Below are positions 1-10,895 of a stretch of DNA of 64,000 bases, in pieces (positions within the stretch are counted from its first letter, which is position 1; each line of letters starts with the position of its first letter). Made by a program: the position numbers and the translations under genes. Below the pieces are notes generated by a model, which saw nothing but the letters and a program-made list of their open reading frames with translations, was not told the origin of the DNA and ran no database searches. The DNA is taken from assembly GCA_913057785.1 (NCBI GenBank), contig CAJXPD010000005.1, positions 1-64,000 of the forward strand. Direction: 5' to 3'. Source of the DNA: an uncultured Lewinella sp. (GTDB lineage Bacteria > Bacteroidota > Bacteroidia > Chitinophagales > Saprospiraceae).

Positions 1-292
1 CGTTGTAATTGCACTACAAAGTAAAGGGGAAAAGAGGCGGAAGGGCCTGGATTTTCTGTTTTCCGACGAGATTAAGCGCTTTTTGGTGGAATGTGTTCGG
101 TTTTTGGTTTTGATGAATGTAAGAGTATAATTAGTTGATTTTTAATTATTTGTCGCAATATGAAATTGTAGCTAAAAGGCGAGATTTGCTGAAAAAAGCT
201 AGCTTTCTACCAGAAAATGGCCGAATCCTACTAAAAGCCGAAGAGGTAATTAGGTTCGATCTGGGATAAATCGTTCAAATTGAAATGGAATA

Positions 293-418
293 GGAGAATC
301 GATGGTGTATTAAATGCGTGGATACCCTGGCCCCTCCCCAGCCCTTGTTGTGTGTCTGTCTAGAGCCAGATAGATTTTCACCAACAACACCACGCATTTA
401 ATACACCATCGGAGAATC
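293..418. mobile_element. MITE-like non-autonomous element (110 bp, 301-410) with 21-bp perfect TIRs and 8-bp flanking direct repeats
   Basis: GATGGTGTATTAAATGCGTGG at 301-321 is the exact reverse complement of CCACGCATTTAATACACCATC at 390-410. GGAGAATC occurs directly at 293-300 and 411-418 as a target-site duplication. No ORF inside. Confidence 0.8.
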
Positions 419-546
419 TTTCGAGAATCCACGATTTTCAGAGATGAGAATATTGATCTAGATATGAAAATCCCGAATCCTAGCAACTAGAATTCGGGAC
501 GAAGTAATGCTTTGCGCATTTTGCAATAAACAAATACTCTTGTCTT

Positions 547-1416
547 TTAGCTCAGCTTATCGGTGAAAAAGCTCGTGGTTCGCTGCCAGGCTAGTTTCGC
601 CGCAGCTTCATTGAAGCGAGGAGTGGTGTCGTTGTGGAAGCCGTGATTGACGGCAGGATACATATGAGCCTCGTATTCCTTTCCATTTTCCTTTAGGGCG
701 GCTTCATAGGCCGGCCAACCAGCGTTCACCCTTTTGTCTAATTCTGCAAAGTGCAATTGAATTGGGGCTTTTATCTGTGGAACATCTTCAGCAGCAGGTT
801 GCCCACCATAGAAAGGAACGGCTGCGTCGAGCTCTGGAACTCGTACCGCCATCATATTGGAGATCCAACCACCAAAGCAAAATCCGACTACCCCTACTTT
901 TCCGGTGCAGTTCGCTAAACCCTTAACGTGATGAAATGCGGCAATGAAGTCCTCTAGCATCTTTCCTCTGTCTCGTTTACGTTGCAAGGTTCTTCCTTCA
1001 TCATCGGTACCAGGGTAACCTCCTAAAGGTGTGAGCGCATCTGGCGCTAGGGAAACGAACCCGGCTAAGGCTGCTCTTCTTCCTACATCTTCGATATGTG
1101 GATTTAAGCCACGATTTTCATGTACCACTACCACTCCAGGCAATGCACCTTCCATCGTGGCTGGCCTGGATAAGAGCCCCTTAATTGTTCCGCCTCCTTC
1201 TGGAGAGTTGTATTCGATGTATTCCGTTTTGACCCGCGGATCATCGGCTCTCACCTGCTGTTTGTCCTGGTAGTTAGGCAGAAGGAAATCCAAAATAGCT
1301 CCAACCGTCAGCCCGCCCACCGCGTAAACACTCACTTTCTCCATAAACTCCCGGCGATCTATTTTGCTATGTACATAACTATCGTAGAGTTCGTAAACTT
1401 CTTGTCTCAATTTCAT
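547..1416 (-). CDS. dienelactone hydrolase family protein (exported, TAT/hydrophobic N-terminus)
   Basis: [33 protein letters not shown] nucleophile elbow and NHGFHND are typical of the DLH family. Confidence 0.9.
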   Translation of the reverse strand: MKLRQEVYELYDSYVHSKIDRREFMEKVSVYAVGGLTVGAILDFLLPNYQDKQQVRADDPRVKTEYIEYNSPEGGGTIKGLLSRPATMEGALPGVVVVHENRGLNPHIEDVGRRAALAGFVSLAPDALTPLGGYPGTDDEGRTLQRKRDRGKMLEDFIAAFHHVKGLANCTGKVGVVGFCFGGWISNMMAVRVPELDAAVPFYGGQPAAEDVPQIKAPIQLHFAELDKRVNAGWPAYEAALKENGKEYEAHMYPAVNHGFHNDTTPRFNEAAAKLAWQRTTSFFTDKLS

Positions 1417-1449
1417 GATGGTGGATTGAAGTGGATAATTCGATTTCCA

Positions 1450-2757
1450 TTACTTGGATTGGGCAGCCATCCATTCCATTACCGTCACCGCTTTTCCATT
1501 TAGCATCACTGGCTTCCCGTCATAATCGAGCGCAGCTTTGTTGGCATGTGAATAGATCCAAGACCAATGTCCGCTATAATGATATCCTTCTCCTCCGAAA
1601 ACGCCAGTTATATCTACCACATGATCAAAGTAGGAGAAATAGACATTTGGAGCTCCGATCGCTTTCAAGCGCTCATAAACAGGTACAACGGTTTCATTAG
1701 GCTTAGTTACTGGGTCGTCTTTGGAGTGGATAAACCAGATGGGTACATCCTTGATGCTCTTGAGCTGTTGGTCACTGATGAACTCGGAATTATAAGCCAG
1801 GGCACTAATGTAGCCCGCTGCGAAGTAATCAGGATGCTGGAGAATCAACTTCAAGGACATGTAGCCACCATTGGAACAACCACCCACGTAGATTCGATTG
1901 GTATCTATCTGTGGATTCTTTTTGACAAAGTCCTCTATCAAGCCCATCAAAGCCTGATTGTATACATCATCCACTTGACCACGGGTATAATTACCCGCCG
2001 CATTCTGCATCCAGAAAGTTGGGCTTTGTGGAACTAATACGTGAGCTCCGCCAAAATACCTTTGAATCTCCGGTGCAGCATAATTGGCGGCACGATTTGC
2101 GATCAAAGGGATGCTTGGATCGGTACCCCCTTCGCCTCCGCCATGTAACCAAATGATCAGTGGTTGTTTACCGTTGGCATTCTCAGGCTCATAGGAGGCA
2201 TAGGTGAGCTTTACTCCGTTTTTGTGGGTGTATTTACCATTTAGATCGAATTTGTCGATTAAGGGCATAATACGACCCCCCTCCTGATCCCAAACTTGAT
2301 TGCTAGATTCGTCCTGAATATTCAATTTATAGTCGATCCATTGATTGGCAGCTCTACCGCCTTGGCGCAGATACTGAATGGGGGAAGCTATTGGATCATT
2401 AGGTGCTATAGCCAGCACCAAAGTGACAAATTTACTTTTTGGCATCACCTGACCTTTTGCATCAGATACATAGGCATGAAGTACGGTACGGGAACTGTTG
2501 GCCTCAGAAAGAGCGGTGCCCTTTACTTCACGCGTAGCGGTCACCTTATATTGCGTCTTATTCACGGTCGAAACTTCTTCTTCTAGCGATAAAACAACTT
2601 TGTTCACCGCAGGGCCCCAGTCAAAGCCTTCTATGATTAGGGTGTAAGTGCCCGCTATGACTCGGGTAGGGTAGGGGGCGGGCAGAGATGAAGCCCAGCT
2701 CGTTGGTCCAACTATAAGTAATAGTAATGTGCACAGCAAAGTGACTCTTCGGATCAT
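1450..2757 (-). CDS. secreted alpha/beta-hydrolase, prolyl-oligopeptidase/PHB-depolymerase-like esterase
   Basis: Signal peptide; IIWLHGGGEGG oxyanion region; GGCSNGGYMS nucleophile motif. Confidence 0.8.
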   Translation of the reverse strand: MIRRVTLLCTLLLLIVGPTSWASSLPAPYPTRVIAGTYTLIIEGFDWGPAVNKVVLSLEEEVSTVNKTQYKVTATREVKGTALSEANSSRTVLHAYVSDAKGQVMPKSKFVTLVLAIAPNDPIASPIQYLRQGGRAANQWIDYKLNIQDESSNQVWDQEGGRIMPLIDKFDLNGKYTHKNGVKLTYASYEPENANGKQPLIIWLHGGGEGGTDPSIPLIANRAANYAAPEIQRYFGGAHVLVPQSPTFWMQNAAGNYTRGQVDDVYNQALMGLIEDFVKKNPQIDTNRIYVGGCSNGGYMSLKLILQHPDYFAAGYISALAYNSEFISDQQLKSIKDVPIWFIHSKDDPVTKPNETVVPVYERLKAIGAPNVYFSYFDHVVDITGVFGGEGYHYSGHWSWIYSHANKAALDYDGKPVMLNGKAVTVMEWMAAQSK

Positions 2758-2849
2758 TTTCGTTTTGTTTTGTGATGGTAGCCTAATATACTCCCAATGA
2801 TAGGGAATTCATGAAGCTACAATTTTCTATCTAAACTTAACTCCTCTCC

Positions 2850-3365
2850 CTAAACAAAGAGCAGAAGTAGCGTCAGTGCTATTCCGCCCAATGTAAAGTA
2901 TAGTCCTTTCCTGAAAACACTAGTTGTTGGCCGAAACATCCAAAAAGCAGATACGACGAAGAATAATAGCGATATCCCAAAGAAAATATTGAGCCAGTAC
3001 AAGGGACTGTTGGTATTGGCCTTTTGTAGTTTGGTCATTTTATCTAAGACGTAAGGGAGCCGCTTGGTTGTATATTCCGCTTTACCGGTACTAGTTTGAT
3101 AGGAACCATTGTCGAAATACATCATGTCCCCTTCAGTTTTGGTGACTTTTAGTCGCCGTATTTTTAAGGCTTCTCCCAATTGTGCTGCCGGTAAGTTTTT
3201 AGCGATTACCAATTCATGCTTCCGTTCTTGCTTCAAGAAATCGGTATTACGGAAAACCAAGACAATGCCACTTAGCGCATAGACTGCCATGATACCTGCC
3301 AGAAAAAAGCCAAGGTATCGGTGAATGACACGCATATAGGTGCCGGTTGTTTGTTGTTTTGCCAT
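2850..3365 (-). CDS. PepSY-like membrane protein
   Basis: N-terminal MRVIHRYLGFFLAGIMAVYALSGIVLVF TM segment typical of PepSY-associated proteins, with two further TM helices. Confidence 0.65.
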   Translation of the reverse strand: MAKQQTTGTYMRVIHRYLGFFLAGIMAVYALSGIVLVFRNTDFLKQERKHELVIAKNLPAAQLGEALKIRRLKVTKTEGDMMYFDNGSYQTSTGKAEYTTKRLPYVLDKMTKLQKANTNSPLYWLNIFFGISLLFFVVSAFWMFRPTTSVFRKGLYFTLGGIALTLLLLFV

Positions 3366-3630
3366 TTCCTTTTTTCACTATCTAGAGGTTAAATAATACT
3401 TGGGATGTGTTCTCCACCATAAGACCAGTGGAGTAACGTAAGGTTCCAATCGAACTAGGACTGGTTGGTAGGGGTATTGGTTTTTAGGGCCTTCGGAGGC
3501 CGAAAGTAAACTCAAAAGACAATAGGAAAAAATAGAATCTTCGAACTACCGTTATAGGCAGTTGAACAACCGATTTACATTCTTCAATGGCTTAGAGGAC
3601 TACGCGGTTAAGTCGTGATGGCCAGTAAAG

Positions 3631-6012
3631 CTAGCGCCTCCTTCTTTGTCCGGAGAATTCCATGGCTTCTCCCTTGCCAAAGCCATAACTAAAGCCCAGC
3701 GTAAGAAAGCGGCCTCGCTGGCGCCAGCTGTAGACGTAGAAAGTAGGCTGCTCGGTCACGCTTTCCCGAATCCGTGAAGCAAAGAGGTCGCGAGCGCTAA
3801 AGTTGATCACACCTCTTCCCTTGAGAATCTTCTTGCGGATACCCATATCCATGAATAGGTTGCCTGAGATCAAACTTTGGACAGTTTGTTGGCGAGATTC
3901 GTATTGGCCAGTGGCTTCCACATCAATACCTGCTGGGAGTTTTAGTTTAGCTGTTAATTTACTATTCCACTGATCGGCGGTGAAATCAAAGTTAGTACCC
4001 TCAAGCTCTCCTTTGCGATTGAAGTAGTTGTAGTTGATATCTCCATTGATGGAGAAATTTTTGGAGACCGTATATTTACCATTAATCTCTACACCCGTGG
4101 CGCGGTTTGTACCGATATTATAGGGTCTGAAGATGTTCACATTGTTTTCGAAGGTAGATACCCGTTCTACCACATCGGTGGTGTAACGCTGGTAGATGGA
4201 AAAGTTGAAGGAAGCCGGGCCGGCGATGTAAATACTGGATATTTCGTAGGAGTCGGTGAATTCTGGTAGTAGATCGGGATTTCCGGTGCGAATACTGAAG
4301 CTGTTACGGATGTTAAAGAATGGATTCAAGTCCCAGAGGCGGGGTCGGAAGATCCGACGGGAATAACCAGCCTGTAAGGAGAAGTTATCCGTGAGTTTAT
4401 AGGAGGTATGCGCACTAGGGAATAGATTGGTGAAGTTTTGCTGGTTGCTTTCCTGGGTGTTCACGAGGAAGGTACTGAGGTTTGTGTTTTCCATTCGCAG
4501 CCCCAATTTCAACCCCCACACCTCATTTTCATAGGCCCCGGTTCCATATACCCCTAGTACTTTTTGGTCATATTCGAAGACATTGGTGAGATTGGGGTTG
4601 TTAACAAATTCCCCATCTATCCAATCATCTACGGCGAAGACATTGCTAACGTCCTTGAGCACATACTGAGCTCCCGTTTCAATGCTAAATTTCTTGTTGA
4701 AGGGCTTGGTGTAGTCGAGTTTGAAGGTGTATTCTGTTTCTTCAAAATTGGTGCGCGTTTCCTGCGTTCCGCTCACCTCACTACCTGCGGTCGTCGTATT
4801 AAAGAAGTTGGAACTTTGGTCTTTGGCAAAGGAAGTGCCCAAAGCACTGAAGAGCAACATATGATCCTCATCGTCTTCAAAACTCTTTTTGTACTGTAGT
4901 TCATATTGCCATTTTGGGTTGGTGGCTTCCGTTTCTTCTTCTCTAAACCACTCATTGGTAACGACTCCTAGAGCATCTACAAACTGAAACTCGGTACGAG
5001 AGGGTTGATCTTCAATCTCATAGGCAAAATTGCCGGATAAGGTGAGGATGTTGTGCTTATTGATGTGGTAGTCTGTTCCCAAGATGAAGTTGTAGAAGGT
5101 TTCATTTCGGAATTCTTCTCCATTGGAAAGTACGGAGGTGTTGTTGTTTAGATCGCGGTTGATGTTCTCCGTATTATTCGGTAATTCTCGGTAGCCGACG
5201 CCGATTTGACTGAAGAGGTTGAAGCGTTCGGTGCGGCGATTGAGGCTGAGGCCAACGCTGTGGTTGTGTGGAGTGCCGGTATTCAAGGTGATGGAACCAT
5301 TGATGCCTTTGCGTTCTTCCTTTTTGATCACAATATTGATGATCCCCGAGGTACCCTCTGCATCGTATTTGGCGGATGGGTTGGTGATCACTTCGATGCG
5401 GTCAATCATTTCGGCGGTAATGGTTCCCAAGGCATTACCTTGTTCGCTGGCAATCACCGATGGTTTACCATTGATCAAGATCTGAACGCCTTGGCTTCCG
5501 CGTAAGCTGATGTCTCCCTCAATGCTGACATTGACTGAAGGTACATTATTCAACACCTCTAGAGCACTTGCCCCGGTACTGCTCAGGTCTTTTCCAACAT
5601 TAAAAACCCGTTTATCCAGTTTGAATTCGGTTTGAGATTTTTCGGCTCGTACGACTACTTCGTCCAGCTGCTGACTATTATCCGCCAACAGGATGGTTCC
5701 CAGGTCTACCTTCCCCTTATTTATGGTAAAATCAGTGATTTGCTGCGTCTTGAAACCGATAAAGCTAATTTCCACATAGAAATTCTCTTGTTTTACGGTC
5801 AATTCAAAGGCACCTTTTGCGTCGGTGCTAGCTCCAGTGATGGCTGTTTTCGTATCCTTGTCCGCCAACATGACGGTAGCGAATTCTATAGGTTGTCGGG
5901 TGTTTTGATCCTGGATTACCCCCATAACTTCTATCCTGTCTGCTTGAGCGGACAGGCTGAGGCTAGCCAATAGAAACAGGAGGATTAAAAGAGGGAAAGA
6001 TAAGCGCGTCAT
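3631..6012 (-). CDS. TonB-dependent receptor / outer membrane beta-barrel family protein with carboxypeptidase-like regulatory domain
   Basis: Signal peptide, CarboxypepD_reg-like N-terminus, plug (VLNNVPSVNVSIEGDISLRGSQGVQILINGKP), long beta-barrel. Confidence 0.9.
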   Translation of the reverse strand: MTRLSFPLLILLFLLASLSLSAQADRIEVMGVIQDQNTRQPIEFATVMLADKDTKTAITGASTDAKGAFELTVKQENFYVEISFIGFKTQQITDFTINKGKVDLGTILLADNSQQLDEVVVRAEKSQTEFKLDKRVFNVGKDLSSTGASALEVLNNVPSVNVSIEGDISLRGSQGVQILINGKPSVIASEQGNALGTITAEMIDRIEVITNPSAKYDAEGTSGIINIVIKKEERKGINGSITLNTGTPHNHSVGLSLNRRTERFNLFSQIGVGYRELPNNTENINRDLNNNTSVLSNGEEFRNETFYNFILGTDYHINKHNILTLSGNFAYEIEDQPSRTEFQFVDALGVVTNEWFREEETEATNPKWQYELQYKKSFEDDEDHMLLFSALGTSFAKDQSSNFFNTTTAGSEVSGTQETRTNFEETEYTFKLDYTKPFNKKFSIETGAQYVLKDVSNVFAVDDWIDGEFVNNPNLTNVFEYDQKVLGVYGTGAYENEVWGLKLGLRMENTNLSTFLVNTQESNQQNFTNLFPSAHTSYKLTDNFSLQAGYSRRIFRPRLWDLNPFFNIRNSFSIRTGNPDLLPEFTDSYEISSIYIAGPASFNFSIYQRYTTDVVERVSTFENNVNIFRPYNIGTNRATGVEINGKYTVSKNFSINGDINYNYFNRKGELEGTNFDFTADQWNSKLTAKLKLPAGIDVEATGQYESRQQTVQSLISGNLFMDMGIRKKILKGRGVINFSARDLFASRIRESVTEQPTFYVYSWRQRGRFLTLGFSYGFGKGEAMEFSGQRRRR

Positions 6013-6350
6013 CTTGATTGAGTTTTAAAAGCTACTGTACTTTAGTTAAAGAAATGGGCAAAGCTGGTACAACTCGGCCGCGAAAATACGCAATTGGCTA
6101 CTGCCACAATAACTCATTTAACCTATCAAGATGGTCTTACAGCAAAGAAGCCGTAGTCCCTAATTTCTTTAACCCCATTTTGAGGGGATTGTTTAGAAAA
6201 TCAGGAACAATAGGATTTAATTTCTGCGAAGCACTCCACACTGCAGACCGTCTCTAACGAATTTAAAAGTGCTGTTTCCATAAATCCCCTATATTTACTG
6301 ACTTCTGGGCCTACAGTGGCCCGTAATCAGCAAAACGGACAGATAATCGT

Positions 6351-7244
6351 ATGAAACAACCTTCAATCATTTGTTTTGGAGAAGTGCTTTGGGATATGTT
6401 GCCTTCTGGAAAGGTGGCTGGCGGCGCGCCGATGAACGTTGCCCACCATGCAAAGCAGCTAGGTGCTCAGTCGAGTATGATCAGTAGTGTGGGGCGAGAT
6501 GCTTTAGGGGATGATTTATTGGATTTTCTAGAGGAGAAGAGCATTGGAACAGAATTGCTTCAGCGAAGTGAGACATTGCCAACTAGTGTGGTGAAGGTTC
6601 ATTTAGATGATCACGGTTCGGCTTCCTATGAAATTGTGGAAGGGGTGGCTTGGGATGATATCCAAATCACAGAACCGATGCAAGTGGCAGTGGAACAAGC
6701 AGATGTTCTAGTTTTTGGTAGTTTGGTGACGAGAGGTGAGACATCCAAGGCATGCCTGGAACAGCTGCTTCAACGAGCCAAACTAAGGGTGTTTGATGTG
6801 AATTTGCGAGAGCCTTTCTTCAGTGCAGCTTCCATCTCATCACTGCTGGAGCAAGCTGATGTAGTAAAAACGAATGATGATGAATTAGAACTACTGGCTA
6901 CATGGTTTGGCCAGTCGCCGGATATGCCCTCTATGACTCAATATTTATTGGATCGATTCGAGTTACAGAAAGTAATCGTGACTAGGGGAAGTAAAGGGGC
7001 TGCTTGTCGAGATCAAGCTGGGTGGCATGAACATCCAGGGTATCCGGTCACCGTAAAGGATACAGTGGGTAGTGGAGACTCTTTTCTAGCCGGATTTCTA
7101 ACCCAAATGTTGTTTGGGAAATCTACGCTGGATTGCCTCGACTTTGGATGCGCGGTGGGGGCGCTGGTTGCTACTCATTCGGGCGGGACGCCCCAGATCA
7201 GTCCGGAAATGGTAGAGGCCTTTCAGAAGGAAAGGGAGTCGTGA
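6351..7244 (+). CDS. PfkB-family carbohydrate kinase (fructokinase-like)
   Basis: CFGEVLWDMLPSGKVAGGAPMNVAHHAKQLG and DTVGSGDSFLAGFL signatures. Confidence 0.92.
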   Translation: MKQPSIICFGEVLWDMLPSGKVAGGAPMNVAHHAKQLGAQSSMISSVGRDALGDDLLDFLEEKSIGTELLQRSETLPTSVVKVHLDDHGSASYEIVEGVAWDDIQITEPMQVAVEQADVLVFGSLVTRGETSKACLEQLLQRAKLRVFDVNLREPFFSAASISSLLEQADVVKTNDDELELLATWFGQSPDMPSMTQYLLDRFELQKVIVTRGSKGAACRDQAGWHEHPGYPVTVKDTVGSGDSFLAGFLTQMLFGKSTLDCLDFGCAVGALVATHSGGTPQISPEMVEAFQKERES

Positions 7245-7376
7245 GACTTGTATCTGCCTATCCTTTGGTGAAAGGATGATCCCATTTGCTCCTGCCGTAG
7301 TACTTTGTGCAACAAGAAAGTCCCTGATGGCAATAATTGTGTGGTTTCCTTGCTCTAATTGTAGTCTTTTAGGGAA

Positions 7377-8195
7377 ATGAAATTCTGCAATCCACATCTG
7401 CCCAGCAGTATTCTAGCAGTTCTTGGTTTCTTGCTGCTCCTATTGTTACCTTTTGATCAGCTATTGACTGGATTTCAGCTGGGAGATTTCCAGACTCACC
7501 ACTATGGAGATCTATTGAAGAATCTTGCCATTATCGGCTATGGCCTGCTCCTCATCAAGGTTTATGGCTATGTCGATGTTTCGGGGGTGTTTAAATGGCC
7601 TCCCAAGTACCCAATACTCTTGCACGTGCCTCTGTATTTTGTGGTCCTGGGGCTCCTGATCTATGCTATTTTTGATTACGATTTTGGAGCTGTGAAGATG
7701 GAAGATTTCTTGGTTTTGCTCTTGGCGATGTTGAGTGTGGGAATCTCAGAAGAAGTGGTATTTCGTGGCTTTGTATTGCCACATTTGATCAAGAAAGCTC
7801 CAAACAACCAATCGCTCTTGGTGCCGATTACAAGTGCCGCTCTGCTCTTCGGACTCCTGCATCTGTTAAATCTACTACCAGCAGATGCCAAACTGATAGT
7901 GGTGCTTAGCCAAGTTACCTATGCTACCTTGTTTGGGGTGGCCTTTGGGATTATTCTCTTGAGAACGGAAAGCCTCTTGCCATTGGGGCTGCTACACGGG
8001 CTGATCAACTTCTCTTCGAATTGGGATAAACTTCCAGGTGCTATCTCGCCGACTAAAACCGCTAGCTATCTGCAGTATGAAGCCGTGATCTCCGTGCTCG
8101 TTGTACTACCCTTTTTGTGGTATATACTTCAGCAACTGCCGAAGATCGATCGAGACAAAACCTACGCTCGCTTTCGCAATAACGGAAAAGAATAG
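7377..8195 (+). CDS. CPBP family intramembrane (CAAX-like) metalloprotease
   Basis: SEEVVFRGFVLPHL (EExxxR) and LLFGLLHLLN / LGLLHGLINF motifs; multiple TM helices. Confidence 0.88.
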   Translation: MKFCNPHLPSSILAVLGFLLLLLLPFDQLLTGFQLGDFQTHHYGDLLKNLAIIGYGLLLIKVYGYVDVSGVFKWPPKYPILLHVPLYFVVLGLLIYAIFDYDFGAVKMEDFLVLLLAMLSVGISEEVVFRGFVLPHLIKKAPNNQSLLVPITSAALLFGLLHLLNLLPADAKLIVVLSQVTYATLFGVAFGIILLRTESLLPLGLLHGLINFSSNWDKLPGAISPTKTASYLQYEAVISVLVVLPFLWYILQQLPKIDRDKTYARFRNNGKE

Positions 8196-8210
8196 GCAAA
8201 GACTTTATCC

Positions 8211-9011
8211 CTATCTAAAGTCATCAAACTGGCCCTCCCTTTTCTGCAATCCAGCAAAAACGGCCTCTAGCTGATTCTTTTTACCAATAATCCTGTCTTG
8301 TAGGATAGATTCCTCAAGCAATCCCTTTTCTTGATCTAAATAGGGTGCTTTATTCAGTAGTTCTTTAGCCATCACGACGGCGCTAGGGCTTTTACTGGCG
8401 ATTTCTTTGGCCAGTTTAATGGCATCTTCTAATGGTGTGTCCGAAGTGTGGGTTGCAAAACCGTAATTCACTGCTTCTTCTCCCGAAAATACGCGATGGG
8501 TGTAGGTAAGTTCGCGAATAATGTCGTCTCGCACGCTGTGACGCATCAATTGAGTGCCCGCCATGTCCGGGATGATGCCCCATTTTACTTCCAAAATGCA
8601 CAATTTAGTATCCGGAGCAACGAATTTGATGTCTGCACCCAGCATGATTTGCAAACCACCCCCAAAAGAGACACCATGCACGGCTGCGATTACGGGAACG
8701 GGTAACTCCCGCCAAACCCAGACCGCTTTTTGCCATTTGTTGGCTATTCCATGGGTTCGGGTTTCCAGGGGATTACTCGATACGCTATCCGCATTGTCAG
8801 GGCTGAAGTTGCTCAAATCCAGGCCAGCGCAAAAGGCTCGACCCGCTCCGCAAAGAACCACCGCTCTAATGCTCGGATTGGCAGCACATTGTTCGCCTGC
8901 CTCGATAATGGCATCAAACATGGCCGTATCTAGGGCATTCATCTTATCGGGACGATTCAATTTGACAATGGCAATGTGTCCATCTATCTGTATGTCAACT
9001 CTATTTTCCAT
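8211..9011 (-). CDS. enoyl-CoA hydratase/isomerase (crotonase) family protein
   Basis: IAIVKLNRPDKMNALDTAMFD, AGRAFCAGLDLS, AAVHGVSFGGGLQIMLGAD. Start trimmed to MENRVDIQ within the longer ORF. Confidence 0.92.
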   Translation of the reverse strand: MENRVDIQIDGHIAIVKLNRPDKMNALDTAMFDAIIEAGEQCAANPSIRAVVLCGAGRAFCAGLDLSNFSPDNADSVSSNPLETRTHGIANKWQKAVWVWRELPVPVIAAVHGVSFGGGLQIMLGADIKFVAPDTKLCILEVKWGIIPDMAGTQLMRHSVRDDIIRELTYTHRVFSGEEAVNYGFATHTSDTPLEDAIKLAKEIASKSPSAVVMAKELLNKAPYLDQEKGLLEESILQDRIIGKKNQLEAVFAGLQKREGQFDDFR

Positions 9012-9030
9012 TCTTGTTGAAGATTTACCT

Positions 9031-9771
9031 TTACTTTTTCTGAAATTTCGCCAGTTGTGCATCGGTATCTGGCAAATAGGTGTCGGCGGCCAGCTCCAAT
9101 AATAAGCCTTCGCGCAGCGTAGTATTATACCCTTCGTTATATAGGTGCTTAATGGCTTTTATGGCGGCGAAGCTATTCTCCAGTATCTCCGTTACGATAC
9201 GGTCAATTTCACGATCAAATTCCTCGGCCTTAAAGGCTCTATTGACCAGCCCAATTCTTTCGGCTTCAGGGCCTTTCACCCGCATGGCCCGGAAGGTGAG
9301 TTCCTTGGCTTTAGCCAATCCTACTCTCCTGGCCAGTCGTTGCGACATACCCCAGCGTGGCATTACGCTCCATTTAGCGTGCGTATCGCCGAACTGTGTG
9401 TCTTCGGTGCAAAATGCCATGTCAAAGAACAGCATCATCTCCAAGGCACCCGTGAAGCAGTAGCCATGTACCTTTGCTATGGTTACTTTGGGAAGATTCA
9501 AGATCAGATCGCCTACCTCTTTTCCCACATCCATAAAACTTCCTCCCTTTTGAAATCCCTCTGAGGAGGTGGCTTTTATGTCTACGCCAGCAGAGAAGGC
9601 CCGCCCAGCTCCCTGTACGATTACTACTTTGATAGCATCGTCGGATTGAATGTCGAGTAGTACCGAGCGCAATTCGACCATCATGGCTGGATTTAAGGCA
9701 TTCAGCGCATCTGGGCGATTCAAGGTAATGTTCGCCACTCCCTCCTTGGCTTCATAAATGATGTATTCCAT
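9031..9771 (-). CDS. enoyl-CoA hydratase/isomerase (crotonase) family protein
   Basis: VANITLNRPDALNALNPAMM, AGRAFSAGVDIKA. Start trimmed to MEYIIYEAK. Confidence 0.92.
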   Translation of the reverse strand: MEYIIYEAKEGVANITLNRPDALNALNPAMMVELRSVLLDIQSDDAIKVVIVQGAGRAFSAGVDIKATSSEGFQKGGSFMDVGKEVGDLILNLPKVTIAKVHGYCFTGALEMMLFFDMAFCTEDTQFGDTHAKWSVMPRWGMSQRLARRVGLAKAKELTFRAMRVKGPEAERIGLVNRAFKAEEFDREIDRIVTEILENSFAAIKAIKHLYNEGYNTTLREGLLLELAADTYLPDTDAQLAKFQKK

Positions 9772-9809
9772 AATTTCTGGTTCTTTTCTAGAAGCGCCAA
9801 AGATCGCTA

Positions 9810-10895
9810 TTATTGTGTCCGCTGCCAAATAGCGCTGGTCATTCTTTGCGGATAGCTACCCACTTTGATCACTTTGAGCAATTTCTGCTGGCTATAGGAG
9901 AAGACGTAGACCTCATCGGTCTTGCGCGCACTGACGAAAAAGGTATCCCCATCAAAGCCATCCGTGATCCAGCTGGGTTCTACACCAGCATCCAGCGTCT
10001 TGACAAAGGTTAAATCATCTAGCTTGACGAAGGCAACATAATTGGAAATGGTGCCTGCAATACTCATCCATTGCCCATCCTTCGAAAGACCGATGCCGTG
10101 ATGTGCCGCCTCAAAGGGATAGTCCTTCAACTTTATCTCCTTGACAAAGTCGGGTACCGGCAGGTCCAAGGTCTTCACCACCTGCTTTTTATCCACATCG
10201 TATTTGACCAAACCGTGGAAATAGGATAATTGGGAGTAGATATATTTTTGATCGGATGTGATTTTAAACGGCCGGACTCCGGCAGAAAAGGGCAGATGAT
10301 CCCTTTGTTCGAGTGTTTTCGTGTCCACTACAACGATATCATTGCCTTTCAGGGAACCATTGTAAACTAAGGATTCATCCTCATTTAGGACGATACTATG
10401 TGGGCGTCTTCCCGTCTTATACGAACCGACGATTTCTCTTTTTTCTAGGTCTATTTTGTAGGATTTCTTATTGAGCAGTAGAGATACGAAAAGATATTTG
10501 CCATCTTTTGTCATTACCTGATGATCTGGTCGCTTCTTGAGCGGTAATGTCCAGAGCAGTTCGTGAGAATTAAGGTCAAAGGCGGCAATATCAGCATAGC
10601 AAGGCCGGGAGATTACCATGGTCTGACCATCCGGTAGGACATCCAGATCATCCACATATTTGAAGCCCAATTTTCGATTCACATAACGATTGATTAAACT
10701 TTGCCTTTTCTTTTTTTGCGCTCCTTTATCGGGAGCAATATCGATTGTAGATAGGACTTCATAACTGTTGGCATCGATGACTGAAACGGTCCCTCCTTTA
10801 TTATTGCCGACCAGGATAACTTCGACGGAGCGGCGCTGTGAAAATCCATTAGTAGATAAAATGGTGCAGAGGAGAAAGAGGATTAGGTTCTTCAT
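9810..10895 (-). CDS. secreted YVTN-type beta-propeller protein
   Basis: Signal peptide (MKNLILFLLCTILSTNGFSQ); repeated blades such as GNNKGGTVSVIDANSYEVLSTIDI. Confidence 0.8.
   Translation of the reverse strand: MKNLILFLLCTILSTNGFSQRRSVEVILVGNNKGGTVSVIDANSYEVLSTIDIAPDKGAQKKKRQSLINRYVNRKLGFKYVDDLDVLPDGQTMVISRPCYADIAAFDLNSHELLWTLPLKKRPDHQVMTKDGKYLFVSLLLNKKSYKIDLEKREIVGSYKTGRRPHSIVLNEDESLVYNGSLKGNDIVVVDTKTLEQRDHLPFSAGVRPFKITSDQKYIYSQLSYFHGLVKYDVDKKQVVKTLDLPVPDFVKEIKLKDYPFEAAHHGIGLSKDGQWMSIAGTISNYVAFVKLDDLTFVKTLDAGVEPSWITDGFDGDTFFVSARKTDEVYVFSYSQQKLLKVIKVGSYPQRMTSAIWQRTQ

Noticed and set aside
1031-1273. Plus-strand ORF opposite the dienelactone hydrolase gene
   Set aside because: Antisense shadow of a well-supported gene; no recognisable domain. 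The same applies to most short ORFs in the track (e.g. 1567-2037, 5206-5505, 25450-25926).
3631-6012. TonB-dependent receptor as the SusC partner of the glucan locus
   Set aside because: About 20 kb away, opposite strand, no SusD neighbour. Its architecture is of the general outer-membrane beta-barrel family rather than SusC.
6299-6331. Imperfect hairpin (CTGACTTCTGGGCC...GGCCCGTAATCAG) upstream of the PfkB gene as a riboswitch
   Set aside because: Short, with mismatches and no recognisable aptamer; could be chance.
8554-9102. 182-aa plus-strand ORF over the crotonase gene
   Set aside because: Antisense of a clearly conserved enoyl-CoA hydratase; low-complexity translation.
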